Assembly: GCA_910586745.1 (NCBI GenBank)
Contig: CAJUJZ010000127.1
Location: 1 to 6,284 of the forward strand
Direction of reading: 5' to 3'
DNA length: 6,284 nucleotides
From: an uncultured Mucispirillum sp.
GTDB lineage: Bacteria > Chrysiogenota > Deferribacteres > Deferribacterales > Mucispirillaceae
In this document: in pieces, positions 1 through 6,173 of the stretch
How positions within the stretch are numbered: position 1 is the stretch's first letter
Layout: each line of letters starts with the position of its first letter
Notes under the pieces: model-generated
What the model was told of the DNA's origin: nothing
Seen by the model: only the letters and a program-made list of their open reading frames with translations
The model's database searches: none
Position numbers and translations under genes: made by a program

Positions 1-1448
1 GTCTTATCATAATAATCTACATGAAATTTTAATACATTATCATCTTCAATTGCATCTGTTATAGTGTATTTATGTAATTCTTTTTCAAAAACACTTTCAG
101 TAGTTTTTTCAAGCTGTTCATTATCTTGGTTTATATATATTCCTGTTGCATTTTCCACAAATATTGGGGTTCCTGTAAAACCAAAAAGTTGAGAATTTGG
201 AAAGAATTTTTTTATACATTTATGATAATCTCCAAATTGAGAGCGATGACATTCATCAAAGATGATTACAAACTTTTTATCTTTTATAGGTTGTAGACGC
301 ATATTAAAAGTTTCTAACCCTTTTATAACTTTCTTTTTATTCTGTTTACTATCTACATCTATTGCTATACCTAGTTTTTGTATAGTAGTAACAATTATTT
401 TATCTCTAATATCATCAGATAAAAGCCTGTTTACAAGTTTTTCTGTATTAGTATTTTCTTCTACACAGTTTTCCTGAAACTTATTAAATTCATCTCTTGT
501 TTGGCTGTCTAAATCTTTTCTGTCTACTACAAACAAACATTTATCTATACTTTTATCTGCTTTTAATAAAGTAGATGCTTTAAATGATGTTAATGTTTTA
601 CCACTGCCTGTAGTATGCCATATATAACCATTACCCCTTTTTTCTTCTATACAGCTGAGTATTGCTTTCACTGCTTCTATTTGATAAGGTCGCATTACTA
701 ATATTTTTTTTTCAGTTTCTACAAGAACCATATATTTGCTGATTAATTCTGCTAAGGTGCATTTATCTAAAAACTTCTCAGTAAACTGATTTAATTTTGT
801 AATCTTTACATTATCCTTATCTGCATACCTGTATACTGGCAAAAATCTTTCATCTGCATTAAAAGTAAAATATTCATTATTATTATTTGCAAAATAAAAT
901 GTATTATTGCCATTACTAACTATAAAAAGCTGTATAAAACAAAGTAATGAATTAGTATAACCATTACCTATGTCATTTTTATATTTTATAATTTGCTCCA
1001 TAGCTCTTTTTGGATTAGTTGCATACTCTTTTAACTCTATTTGAACTATAGGAATACCATTTATTAAAATAATAACATCATATCTATGATAACTATTTTC
1101 TGTATTAATACGAAGCTGATTTACTACTTCAAATTCATTTTTACACCAGTCTTTTTTATTAACTAATGAATAAAAAAATGGAGTGCCATCTTCACGCTCC
1201 ATATAGTTTTCTGCCCGTAATATTTTACTAACATCAAAAATATTATCTTTTATAATATTAGCTTTTAAATTGGCAAATTCTTTGTCACTTAAGTTTACCC
1301 TGTTTAAATTATTAAAATGGTTTCTAAAATTTTCTTCTAAATCATACCTGTCTTTTATATCACCGCGATATATATAGCCTTGTTTAACAAGCTGTTCTAT
1401 GAATTTAGTTTCTATCTCTGCTTCTCTAGTTTTATGTTTATTATCCAT
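1..1448 (-). CDS. hsdR: Type I restriction endonuclease subunit R (HsdR), 5' part, runs off the left edge
   Basis: This is the motor and cleavage subunit of a type I restriction-modification complex: it translocates DNA using ATP and cuts far from the recognition site when HsdM and HsdS find unmethylated DNA. I translated 482 codons without a stop; family members are near 1000 residues, so about half is present. The N-terminal region (about 10-80) resembles HsdR N-domains. A PD-(D/E)xK nuclease core follows, with D124, E138 and K140 in the strand IVQIELK. The SF2 helicase motor begins with MRPYQ (252-256), then Walker A TTGSGKT (279-285), motif Ia VVDRKDL (307-313), motif Ib TTIQKLG (354-360), the DECH box (398-401) and TGTP (425-428). 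All catalytic residues expected in this half are intact. The start ATG at 1448 is the only upstream choice, because an in-frame TAG lies at 1455-1457. The ribosome site is weak (AGGT at 1453-1456, 4 nt spacer). The helicase second half and C-terminal domain lie outside the window. Confidence 0.95.
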   Translation of the reverse strand, partial: MDNKHKTREAEIETKFIEQLVKQGYIYRGDIKDRYDLEENFRNHFNNLNRVNLSDKEFANLKANIIKDNIFDVSKILRAENYMEREDGTPFFYSLVNKKDWCKNEFEVVNQLRINTENSYHRYDVIILINGIPIVQIELKEYATNPKRAMEQIIKYKNDIGNGYTNSLLCFIQLFIVSNGNNTFYFANNNNEYFTFNADERFLPVYRYADKDNVKITKLNQFTEKFLDKCTLAELISKYMVLVETEKKILVMRPYQIEAVKAILSCIEEKRGNGYIWHTTGSGKTLTSFKASTLLKADKSIDKCLFVVDRKDLDSQTRDEFNKFQENCVEENTNTEKLVNRLLSDDIRDKIIVTTIQKLGIAIDVDSKQNKKKVIKGLETFNMRLQPIKDKKFVIIFDECHRSQFGDYHKCIKKFFPNSQLFGFTGTPIFVENATGIYINQDNEQLEKTTESVFEKELHKYTITDAIEDDNVLKFHVDYYDK

Positions 1449-1488
1449 AGTTACCTATTTAAGTTCATTTATATTAAAATATATAATA

Positions 1489-1517
1489 AATATAACATAA
1501 CTATATCAATTTTTCAA
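1489..1517 (-). promoter_or_regulatory. Predicted sigma-70 type promoter for hsdR
   Basis: On the minus strand TTGAAA (1512-1517) is followed after 17 bp by TATATT (1489-1494); each hexamer matches 5 of 6 consensus bases. Transcription would start near 1482, leaving a leader of about 34 nt before the hsdR ATG. The surrounding DNA is so AT-rich that chance -10 boxes are common, but the paired hexamers at ideal spacing support it. It would make hsdR the first gene of its transcript. Confidence 0.55.
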
Positions 1518-1669
1518 TAAATTAAAACATTAGTAATGCCTTGTTTTTATAAAAATCAATTTAATAATAAAAATGTCAAAGGCTGCATTATATGAATAAT
1601 ATAGAGTATATTATACCAGAATAAAATATGGACATATAAAACAAGTGGAATATATGACCTTAAAGAGCC

Positions 1670-1699
1670 ATATCAACATTATTATAAAGATTTTGATAT
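1670..1699. repeat. Short inverted repeat downstream of the TfoX-like gene
   Basis: ATATCAA (1670-1676) and TTGATAT (1693-1699) are perfect 7-bp arms around a 16-nt spacer, 17 bp past the end of the TfoX-like gene. The stem is AT-rich and no T-run follows on the minus strand, so it is a poor intrinsic terminator. It may be a chance match or a weak RNA stem. I see no other clear terminator in the 267-bp gap between this gene and hsdR. Confidence 0.25.
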
Positions 1700-1715
1700 A
1701 TTAATTTAGAAACAT

Positions 1716-1991
1716 TTATATATTTTGGTGTAATTCAAATTTTAAAGAATCGCTGTAAGCTTTTAATTCTTTTTTAGTATTTTCAGGCAGTTTATTATAA
1801 TCTGTATCAGTTATGGCACCTTCAAGAGTATATATATAAACAGAGCATATTTTTGGATATACTTCTTTCATTCTTTTAAATGCCCGTTTAGAGCCTATTT
1901 CAATTAATTCTTCAGAAGTATTGATACCTACTGTTGAAAGTTTTTTTGCAATATTTTTGCCTATATTTTTCATAGAAGTAAGTGATGCCAT
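1716..1991 (-). CDS. TfoX C-terminal domain protein (TfoX/Sxy family), stand-alone domain
   Basis: This 91-residue protein matches the TfoX C-terminal domain pattern over almost its whole length. A helix-hairpin-helix-like start carries LTSMKNIGKNIAKKLSTVGI (4-23), followed by SEELIEIGS (26-34), then the hallmark YTLEGAI (54-60) and a closing helix with LPENTKKEL (68-76). In gamma-proteobacterial Sxy/TfoX this domain follows an N-terminal domain, and the whole protein acts in CRP-dependent competence induction. Here the N-terminal domain is absent, as in many short homologues whose function is unknown, so a competence role should not be assumed. The fold suggests nucleic-acid or protein contact. 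The start is supported by AGGT at 1997-2000, 5 nt before ATG. A weak promoter candidate, TTGCTT (2046-2051), 17 bp, TAATAT (2023-2028), lies upstream. It stands alone between the dnaK terminator region and hsdR, with gaps too large for tight co-transcription. Confidence 0.85.
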   Translation of the reverse strand: MASLTSMKNIGKNIAKKLSTVGINTSEELIEIGSKRAFKRMKEVYPKICSVYIYTLEGAITDTDYNKLPENTKKELKAYSDSLKFELHQNI

Positions 1992-2129
1992 AATATACCT
2001 GCCTTAAATATTAATATACTATATATTAAAGTACTTATTTTGTATAAGCAATAAAAAAAAAGTGTTTACCCAAAAAAAACTTGGACAAGCAATATAATAA
2101 ACATAGTAAAAGAATTTAAAATAAATAAT
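1992..2129. other. AT-rich intergenic DNA upstream of the TfoX-like gene
   Basis: This stretch holds the ribosome site and weak promoter candidate of the TfoX-like gene, plus two runs of A on the plus strand (near 2052-2061 and 2072-2079). I see no coding frame, RNA gene or strong hairpin in it. The repeat cluster begins immediately to its right. Confidence 0.5.
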
Positions 2130-2162
2130 GTCATAACTGAGCATGAAAGGCGGAGTATCTTA
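2130..2162. repeat. Intergenic repeat, copy 1 (direct copy of the motif at 2347)
   Basis: The plus strand reads GTCATAACTGAGC, then AAAGGCGGAGTATCT. The same motif, with one single-base indel and a few substitutions, recurs at 2347-2379 (GTCTTACTGAGC then AAAGGCGAAGTATCT). The GTCAT...TGAGC...GGCGAAG.ATCT layout resembles a family of short inverted repeats that I recall from intergenic DNA of many unrelated bacteria. It lacks an adjacent inverted partner here, but its first bases mirror the right end of the cluster at 2416-2428. Confidence 0.6.
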
Positions 2163-2174
2163 ATTTATTCTTTA

Positions 2175-2269
2175 TTAAAAAATACTGTCCAGCTGCGGAC
2201 TTTTCATTCCATCGCTACTCGCTTGGAAAGTCCTTGCGTCGCACAATACGCTCCCCTTGTATTTTTTAA
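2175..2269. repeat. GC-rich 95-nt segment closed by an 11-bp perfect inverted repeat
   Basis: TTAAAAAATAC (2175-2185) and GTATTTTTTAA (2259-2269) are perfect inverted copies. Between them lies a segment of about 55% GC (40 of 73 bases at 2185-2257 by my count), far above the surrounding DNA. It contains further self-complementarity: GGACTTT (2197-2203) with AAAGTCC (2227-2233), the competing pair GTCC (2187-2190) with GGAC (2197-2200), and GCGT (2236-2239) with ACGC (2248-2251). Outside the closing stem GGCGGAG (2149-2155) can pair with CTCTGCC (2276-2282), with one G-U pair on a plus-strand RNA. A multi-branched fold is possible, but a dispersed MITE-like repeat is the simpler reading. There is no open frame of note and no tRNA features. 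Confidence 0.5.
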
Positions 2270-2346
2270 ATCACGCTCTGCCAAAACAAGTTTGCCTATC
2301 ACTCAACTAAAGAAGAAGCATCCTGCTCCTTATTTATCCCTACATT

Positions 2347-2428
2347 GTCTTACTGAGCCTTAAAGGCGAAGTATCTAAACAATAAAATAATTTAGATTTT
2401 TCGCCTGTAAAATCAGGCTCAAAATGAC
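2347..2428. repeat. Intergenic inverted repeat, copy 2 with its inverted partner
   Basis: The left arm (2347-2379; GTCTTACTGAGCC, AGGCGAAGTATCTAAA) is mirrored by the right arm (2391-2428; TTTAGATTTTTCGCC, then AGGCTCAAAATGAC). The arms differ by a few substitutions and a small insertion in the right arm, and the spacer is only 11 nt, so either strand would give a long imperfect hairpin. The palindrome GACTATAGTC (2426-2435) overlaps the right end. The element sits downstream of the dnaK terminator and could add to transcript end protection, but its form is that of a mobile-type intergenic repeat. Confidence 0.65.
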
Positions 2429-2457
2429 TATAGTCTAAATTTTTTAATAAGCCTAAA

Positions 2458-2485
2458 GCGTTCCCAAAGATTAATTTGAGAACGC
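2458..2485 (-). terminator. Probable intrinsic terminator of the hrcA-grpE-dnaK operon
   Basis: On the minus strand GCGTTCTCAAA (2485-2475) pairs with TTTGGGAACGC (2468-2458). All 11 positions pair, one as a G-U, around a 6-nt loop, beginning 20 nt after the dnaK stop. The following bases are TTTAGGCTTATT rather than a clean T-run, so termination may be incomplete. It marks the end of the operon, since no dnaJ follows. Confidence 0.65.
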
Positions 2486-2505
2486 CTGTATTTTACATTA
2501 TATGC

Positions 2506-4428
2506 TTATTTTTTATCGTCTTTTACTTCTTCAAAATCAGCATCTACTACATTTTCATCTTTTTTAGATGTTTCTTCCTGAGCATAAGCACTGCCAGCTT
2601 GAGAAGCATCGCCACCCTGATTATTTTGAGCATATAAAACTTCTGCCAGCTTTTGTGCAGCAGCTGAAAGTTTATCTATACCTTCTTTAATATCGCCAAC
2701 ATTTTCACTGGTTAATTTTTGTTTTAAGTTTTCCATTTCTTTTTCAATGTTTTCTTTTACAGCAGCTTCTAGTTTATCCCCATGCTCTTTTAATGATTTT
2801 TCAGTAGTATATACCAGCGTATCTGCCTGATTTCTTACATCTGCTAATTCTTTTTTGCGTTTATCATCTTCTGCATGAGCTTCTGCATCATGTACCATTC
2901 TATCAATTTCATCTTCTGATAAGCCTGAAGAATCTTTAATAACGATAGACTGTTCTTTACCAGTGCCTTTATCTTTTGCAGAAACATGTAAAATACCGTT
3001 TGCATCTATATCAAAAGTAACTTCAATTTGTGGCACGCCTCTTGGAGCTGGAGCAATACCTGATAAGTCAAACTGACCTATAAGTTTATTATCACTTGCC
3101 ATTTCCCTTTCACCCTGCAGTACCTGAATAGTAACTGACGGCTGGTTATCAGCAGCAGTTGTATATATCTGGCTTTTTTTTGCTGGGATTGTAGTATTTC
3201 TCATAATGATTTTATTCATTACACCGCCCATTGTTTCAATACCTAATGAAAGCGGAGTTACATCAAGAAGAAGTACATCTTTCACATCTCCCATTAACAC
3301 ACCGCCCTGCACTGCTGCACCTATTGCAACAACTTCATCAGGGTTGATACCTTTATGCGGCTCTTTGCCGAAAAATTCTTTTACTTTCTGCTGAACAAGC
3401 GGCATACGAGTCATACCACCAACAAGTATAACTTCATTAATATCAGAAGTTGTAAGACCTGCATCATTTAAAGCTTTTTTGCATGGTTCTAATGTTTTTT
3501 CAACTAAATCAGAAACTAATGCTTCAAATTTTGCCCTGCTTAATTTTTTAACTAAGTGTTTAGGTCCTGTTTGGTCTGCTGTAATATATGGCAGATTGAT
3601 TTCAGTTTCAGTTGTGCCAGAAAGCTCATGTTTTGCTTTTTCTGCAGCTTCTTTTAATCTTTGAAGAGCCATTTTATCGTTAGCTAAATCTATGCCGTTA
3701 TCTTTCATAAATTCTTCGCATAACCATTTAACTATTCTTTCATCAAAGTCATCACCACCTAAGAAAGTATCTCCATTTGTAGCTTTAACTTCAAATACAC
3801 CATCGCCAAGTTCAAGGATAGATACATCAAATGTACCACCACCTAAATCATATACTACTATTTTTTCTTCACCTTTTCTCTCTAAACCATAAGCAAGTGC
3901 TGCTGCTGTTGGTTCATTGATAATACGCTGAACATTTAAGCCTGCAATTTTACCAGCATCTTTTGTAGCCTGACGCTGTGCATCATTAAAATATGCAGGA
4001 ACTGTAATAACTGCATCTGTAACAGTTTCGCCAAGATAATCTTCTGCAGTTTGTTTTAACTTTTGTAAAATCATTGCAGAAATTTCCTGTGGAGCATATT
4101 TTTTGCCTTTAATTTCTACCCATGCATCGCCATTATCTGCTGGCACTATTTTATATGGCAGGTGTTTTTTTGCATTTGCAGTTTCAGCTGAATCTGCTTT
4201 TCTGCCTATTAATCTTTTAATACTAAAAATTGTATTTTCAGGATTAGTTACTGCCTGACGCTTAGCAAGTATACCAACAAGTCTATCTCCATCTGTAAAA
4301 CCTACGATTGATGGTGTTGTTGTCATACCCTCTGCATTTACTATAACTTTAGGCTGACCATTTTCCATTACTGAAACAACTGAGTTAGTTGTTCCTAAGT
4401 CAATACCTATAACTTTTCCTTGAGCCAT
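2506..4428 (-). CDS. dnaK: Molecular chaperone DnaK (Hsp70)
   Basis: Complete 640-residue cytosolic Hsp70, the ATP-driven chaperone that binds exposed hydrophobic segments of unfolded proteins together with DnaJ and GrpE. The nucleotide-binding domain (about 1-385) has the phosphate-1 loop GIDLGTTNS (8-16), the catalytic lysine K71 in IKRLIGR, VPAYFNDAQRQAT (143-155), INEPTAAALAYG (170-181), phosphate-2 DLGGGTFD (194-201) with T199, and the adenosine motif ILVGGMTRMP (334-343). The segment around 78-110 is the insertion typical of Gram-negative DnaK. The interdomain linker is VLLLDVTPLSLG (385-396). The substrate domain follows to about 505, then a charged helical lid and an acidic tail ending EEVKDDKK. 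Position 53-54 reads IL (VGILAKRQ), where many homologues have a Q-containing VGQ; I recall this as tolerated. Third gene of the operon, 36 nt after grpE, with a strong ribosome site GGAGGAA at 4431-4437. Regulated through CIRCE upstream of hrcA. Confidence 0.99.
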   Translation of the reverse strand: MAQGKVIGIDLGTTNSVVSVMENGQPKVIVNAEGMTTTPSIVGFTDGDRLVGILAKRQAVTNPENTIFSIKRLIGRKADSAETANAKKHLPYKIVPADNGDAWVEIKGKKYAPQEISAMILQKLKQTAEDYLGETVTDAVITVPAYFNDAQRQATKDAGKIAGLNVQRIINEPTAAALAYGLERKGEEKIVVYDLGGGTFDVSILELGDGVFEVKATNGDTFLGGDDFDERIVKWLCEEFMKDNGIDLANDKMALQRLKEAAEKAKHELSGTTETEINLPYITADQTGPKHLVKKLSRAKFEALVSDLVEKTLEPCKKALNDAGLTTSDINEVILVGGMTRMPLVQQKVKEFFGKEPHKGINPDEVVAIGAAVQGGVLMGDVKDVLLLDVTPLSLGIETMGGVMNKIIMRNTTIPAKKSQIYTTAADNQPSVTIQVLQGEREMASDNKLIGQFDLSGIAPAPRGVPQIEVTFDIDANGILHVSAKDKGTGKEQSIVIKDSSGLSEDEIDRMVHDAEAHAEDDKRKKELADVRNQADTLVYTTEKSLKEHGDKLEAAVKENIEKEMENLKQKLTSENVGDIKEGIDKLSAAAQKLAEVLYAQNNQGGDASQAGSAYAQEETSKKDENVVDADFEEVKDDKK

Positions 4429-4430
4429 TG

Positions 4431-4455
4431 TTCCTCCAAAACAGTTTTAACTGTT
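4431..4455 (-). promoter_or_regulatory. dnaK ribosome binding site preceded by an intercistronic palindrome
   Basis: GGAGGAA (4431-4437) lies 2 nt upstream of the dnaK ATG and is the strongest ribosome site in the window. Two bases further upstream is AACAGTT (4440-4446), two T, AACTGTT (4449-4455), a perfect 16-bp palindrome that would fold as a 6-bp stem with a 4-nt loop. It lies in the short grpE-dnaK gap and could affect mRNA processing or ribosome access, but it is AT-rich and its stability is modest. No promoter is evident in this gap. Confidence 0.5.
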
Positions 4456-4464
4456 ATATATTTA

Positions 4465-5070
4465 TTATATTTTATTTACTTTCACTTTTGCAGGGCGTAT
4501 TACTCTATCATTTAATATATACCCCTTTTGAACACATAAAGTTACAGTATTATTTTCATATTCTGCTGAATTATCCATCATTATAGCTTCATGGATTGCA
4601 GGGTCAAACGATGTGCCAATTGCTGAATTTATTTCAGTAACGCCGTGGCGGCTTAGCACATCTTTAAACGATTTTATAGTAAGCTCAATACCTTCCCTTA
4701 AAGGAGAGGCTTCTTCTGTATGCTGCAAAGCCATTTCTATATTATCAATAACTGGCAGAAAATCTTTTACTACTGCCTGATTAGCAAAACGGATTTTATC
4801 TTCAGTTTCTTTTGTAAGCCTTTTCCTATAATTATCTAAATCAGCAGCACGGCGAAGTATTTCTTCATTTTTTTCTTTTAATATATTTTCTAAATTTTCC
4901 ACCTGTTTTTTTAATATGCCTATTTCTCCACCACCCATATCCGCTTCTTCTGCCTGATTTTCTGCTTCCTGCAATCTGTCAGCATTTTCAATAATTTCTG
5001 CTTCCGGTGATTCTATATCAATTTTTACTCCCTCGTTCTGCTGCATATTTTCTTTGTTTTCTTCGCTCAT
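4465..5070 (-). CDS. grpE: GrpE, nucleotide-exchange factor for DnaK
   Basis: Complete 201-residue cochaperone that releases ADP from DnaK and so resets the chaperone cycle; the family works as a dimer. Residues 1-45 are acidic and probably disordered. About 50-95 form the long coiled-coil helix, containing RRAADLDNYRKR (73-84). The middle (100-140) holds the four-helix-bundle segment with FLPVIDNIEMAL (104-115). The C-terminal beta wing shows the family signature FDPAIHEAI (155-163) and VQKGYILNDRVIRPAKV (180-196). Its ATG overlaps the hrcA stop by one base (TAATG), and its ribosome site GAGGGGG (5078-5084, 7 nt spacer) lies inside the last hrcA codons, so translational coupling is likely. 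Length and motifs are normal. Confidence 0.98.
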   Translation of the reverse strand: MSEENKENMQQNEGVKIDIESPEAEIIENADRLQEAENQAEEADMGGGEIGILKKQVENLENILKEKNEEILRRAADLDNYRKRLTKETEDKIRFANQAVVKDFLPVIDNIEMALQHTEEASPLREGIELTIKSFKDVLSRHGVTEINSAIGTSFDPAIHEAIMMDNSAEYENNTVTLCVQKGYILNDRVIRPAKVKVNKI

Positions 5071-6125
5071 TACTTATCCCCCTCATAGTAATCATTAAGC
5101 ATTTTTGATATTATTTTTGAGGAATAATCTACAATAGAAACAACTTGTGAATATTTCATTCTTTTAGGACCTATAACACCCATTGTTCCTACTATATTTC
5201 CGCCCCTGTGGTATGGTTTTATAACCATCCCAAGCTCATCTGTATGATTAAGCCCTATTTCCGAACCTATAAATATCTGCACACTGTCTTCTTTCATACA
5301 GCTCTCAAGCAGAGCACAGATATGGCTTTTTTCTTCAAAAGCCCGCAGTACATCAGTTAATTTGCCATTCTGCCTAAGCTCTGGTATATCTATAATATTT
5401 TTTGTGCCTTCAAAAATAAATTCTTCATCAAATACTGGGCTTTTAACTACTGCCTCGCTTAATTTAACAGCATGTTCTGCAAGACGCCTTATTTCGCCTT
5501 CTGCTGCCTGCAGCTCCTGTAAAAGCATACGCTGCACTTCATAAAGATTATGTCCTTCATAATTACTGTTTATAAAGTTACTCATTCTAACAAGGTCATT
5601 ATCTTTAATACTATTATCAACTCTCAGCAGCACATTCTGCACCATGCCTGTTTTTGAAACAATCACAGCAAGCACTGTTTCCCGATTTATTCTTATAAAC
5701 TCTATATGTTTTAAGTTTATAGTATTCATTTTAGGGGATACTACAAACCCAACAGCATGTGTCATATCCCCCATTTTTTTAGAAAAATGACGAAAAAGAT
5801 TCATCACATTCACTGGGTCAATACTCATTTCCTTGTAAATATTTTCTATAAAATTTTCTGATATATTTTGTATTTTTACAAATTTATCAATATAGTATCT
5901 ATATCCGCTGTCTGTTGGCACCCTGCCAGCTGATGTATGAGGCTGAGCAATAAAACCCTTTTCTACCAAATCACTCATAATATTTCTTATAGTAGCAGGG
6001 GACATTTTTAAAGGTCCTACTTTTGAAACATTACGAGAACCAACAGGCTCACTGGTATCTACATATTCATCAATTATTGTCCTTAAAACAAGCTCTTCAC
6101 GCTCATTTAAGAAACGCATATCCAT
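5070..6125 (-). CDS. hrcA: HrcA, heat-inducible transcription repressor of CIRCE-controlled genes
   Basis: Complete 351-residue repressor that binds CIRCE operators and blocks class I heat-shock genes. In studied bacteria its activity depends on the GroEL chaperonin, so titration of GroEL by unfolded protein relieves repression. The N-terminal winged helix (about 5-80) includes LNEREELVLRTIIDEYV (6-22), EPVGSR (26-31), the recognition-helix segment SPATIRNIMSDL (42-53) and the conserved PHTSAGRVPTDSGYRYY (62-78). The central region is the GAF-like and inserted dimerization part, and the C-terminus carries GVIGPKRMKY (316-325). The start at 6125 is preferred over the in-frame ATG at 6119, because GAGGT (6133-6137) then has a 7-nt spacer instead of 13. 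First gene of the operon, with CIRCE 17 bp upstream, which makes it autoregulated. Confidence 0.98.
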   Translation of the reverse strand: MDMRFLNEREELVLRTIIDEYVDTSEPVGSRNVSKVGPLKMSPATIRNIMSDLVEKGFIAQPHTSAGRVPTDSGYRYYIDKFVKIQNISENFIENIYKEMSIDPVNVMNLFRHFSKKMGDMTHAVGFVVSPKMNTINLKHIEFIRINRETVLAVIVSKTGMVQNVLLRVDNSIKDNDLVRMSNFINSNYEGHNLYEVQRMLLQELQAAEGEIRRLAEHAVKLSEAVVKSPVFDEEFIFEGTKNIIDIPELRQNGKLTDVLRAFEEKSHICALLESCMKEDSVQIFIGSEIGLNHTDELGMVIKPYHRGGNIVGTMGVIGPKRMKYSQVVSIVDYSSKIISKMLNDYYEGDK

Positions 6126-6132
6126 TTATTAT

Positions 6133-6137
6133 ACCTC
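6133..6137 (-). promoter_or_regulatory. hrcA ribosome binding site
   Basis: GAGGT on the minus strand ends 7 nt before the ATG at 6125. It decides between two closely spaced in-frame ATG codons (6125 and 6119) in favour of the first. Confidence 0.7.
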
Positions 6138-6142
6138 ATTTG

Positions 6143-6169
6143 TTAGCACTCACAATCATTGAGTGCTAG
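6143..6169. promoter_or_regulatory. CIRCE operator (HrcA binding site)
   Basis: The plus strand reads TTAGCACTC, nine spacer bases, GAGTGCTAG. The CIRCE consensus is TTAGCACTC-N9-GAGTGCTAA, so only one base deviates, the outermost base of one arm. It lies between the predicted hrcA promoter and the start codon and covers the predicted transcription start near 6167, as expected for a repressor that blocks initiation. It would also be transcribed almost in full, as a hairpin in the hrcA leader. Confidence 0.97.
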
Positions 6170-6173
6170 AACT

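Noticed and set aside
262..477. 71-codon open frame on the plus strand
   Set aside because: It is antisense to the helicase region of hsdR, where the minus strand shows intact SF2 motifs. Its own translation is a hydrophobic, low-information peptide with no family resemblance.
2041..2100. Homopolymer A runs as a phase-variable promoter of the TfoX-like gene
   Set aside because: The runs lie mostly upstream of, not between, any convincing -35/-10 pair, and such runs are common in this AT-rich spacer.
2175..2269. tRNA or another standard structured RNA
   Set aside because: The multi-branched pairing suggested a cloverleaf, but the closing stem is 11 bp of A/T, there is no T-loop GTTCRA motif or CCA end, and the arm sizes do not fit.
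2130..2435. CRISPR array
   Set aside because: There are only two direct copies of the motif, they are diverged, and the spacing of about 217 bp is far too long. The inverted third copy also does not fit an array.
3206..3892. Three plus-strand open frames of about 60 codons inside dnaK
   Set aside because: They are antisense shadows of a complete, strongly conserved dnaK. The peptides are serine/proline-rich, have no ribosome sites, and resemble no known protein.
5362..5544. 60-codon plus-strand open frame inside hrcA
   Set aside because: It is antisense to a complete canonical hrcA, with no ribosome site and no family match.
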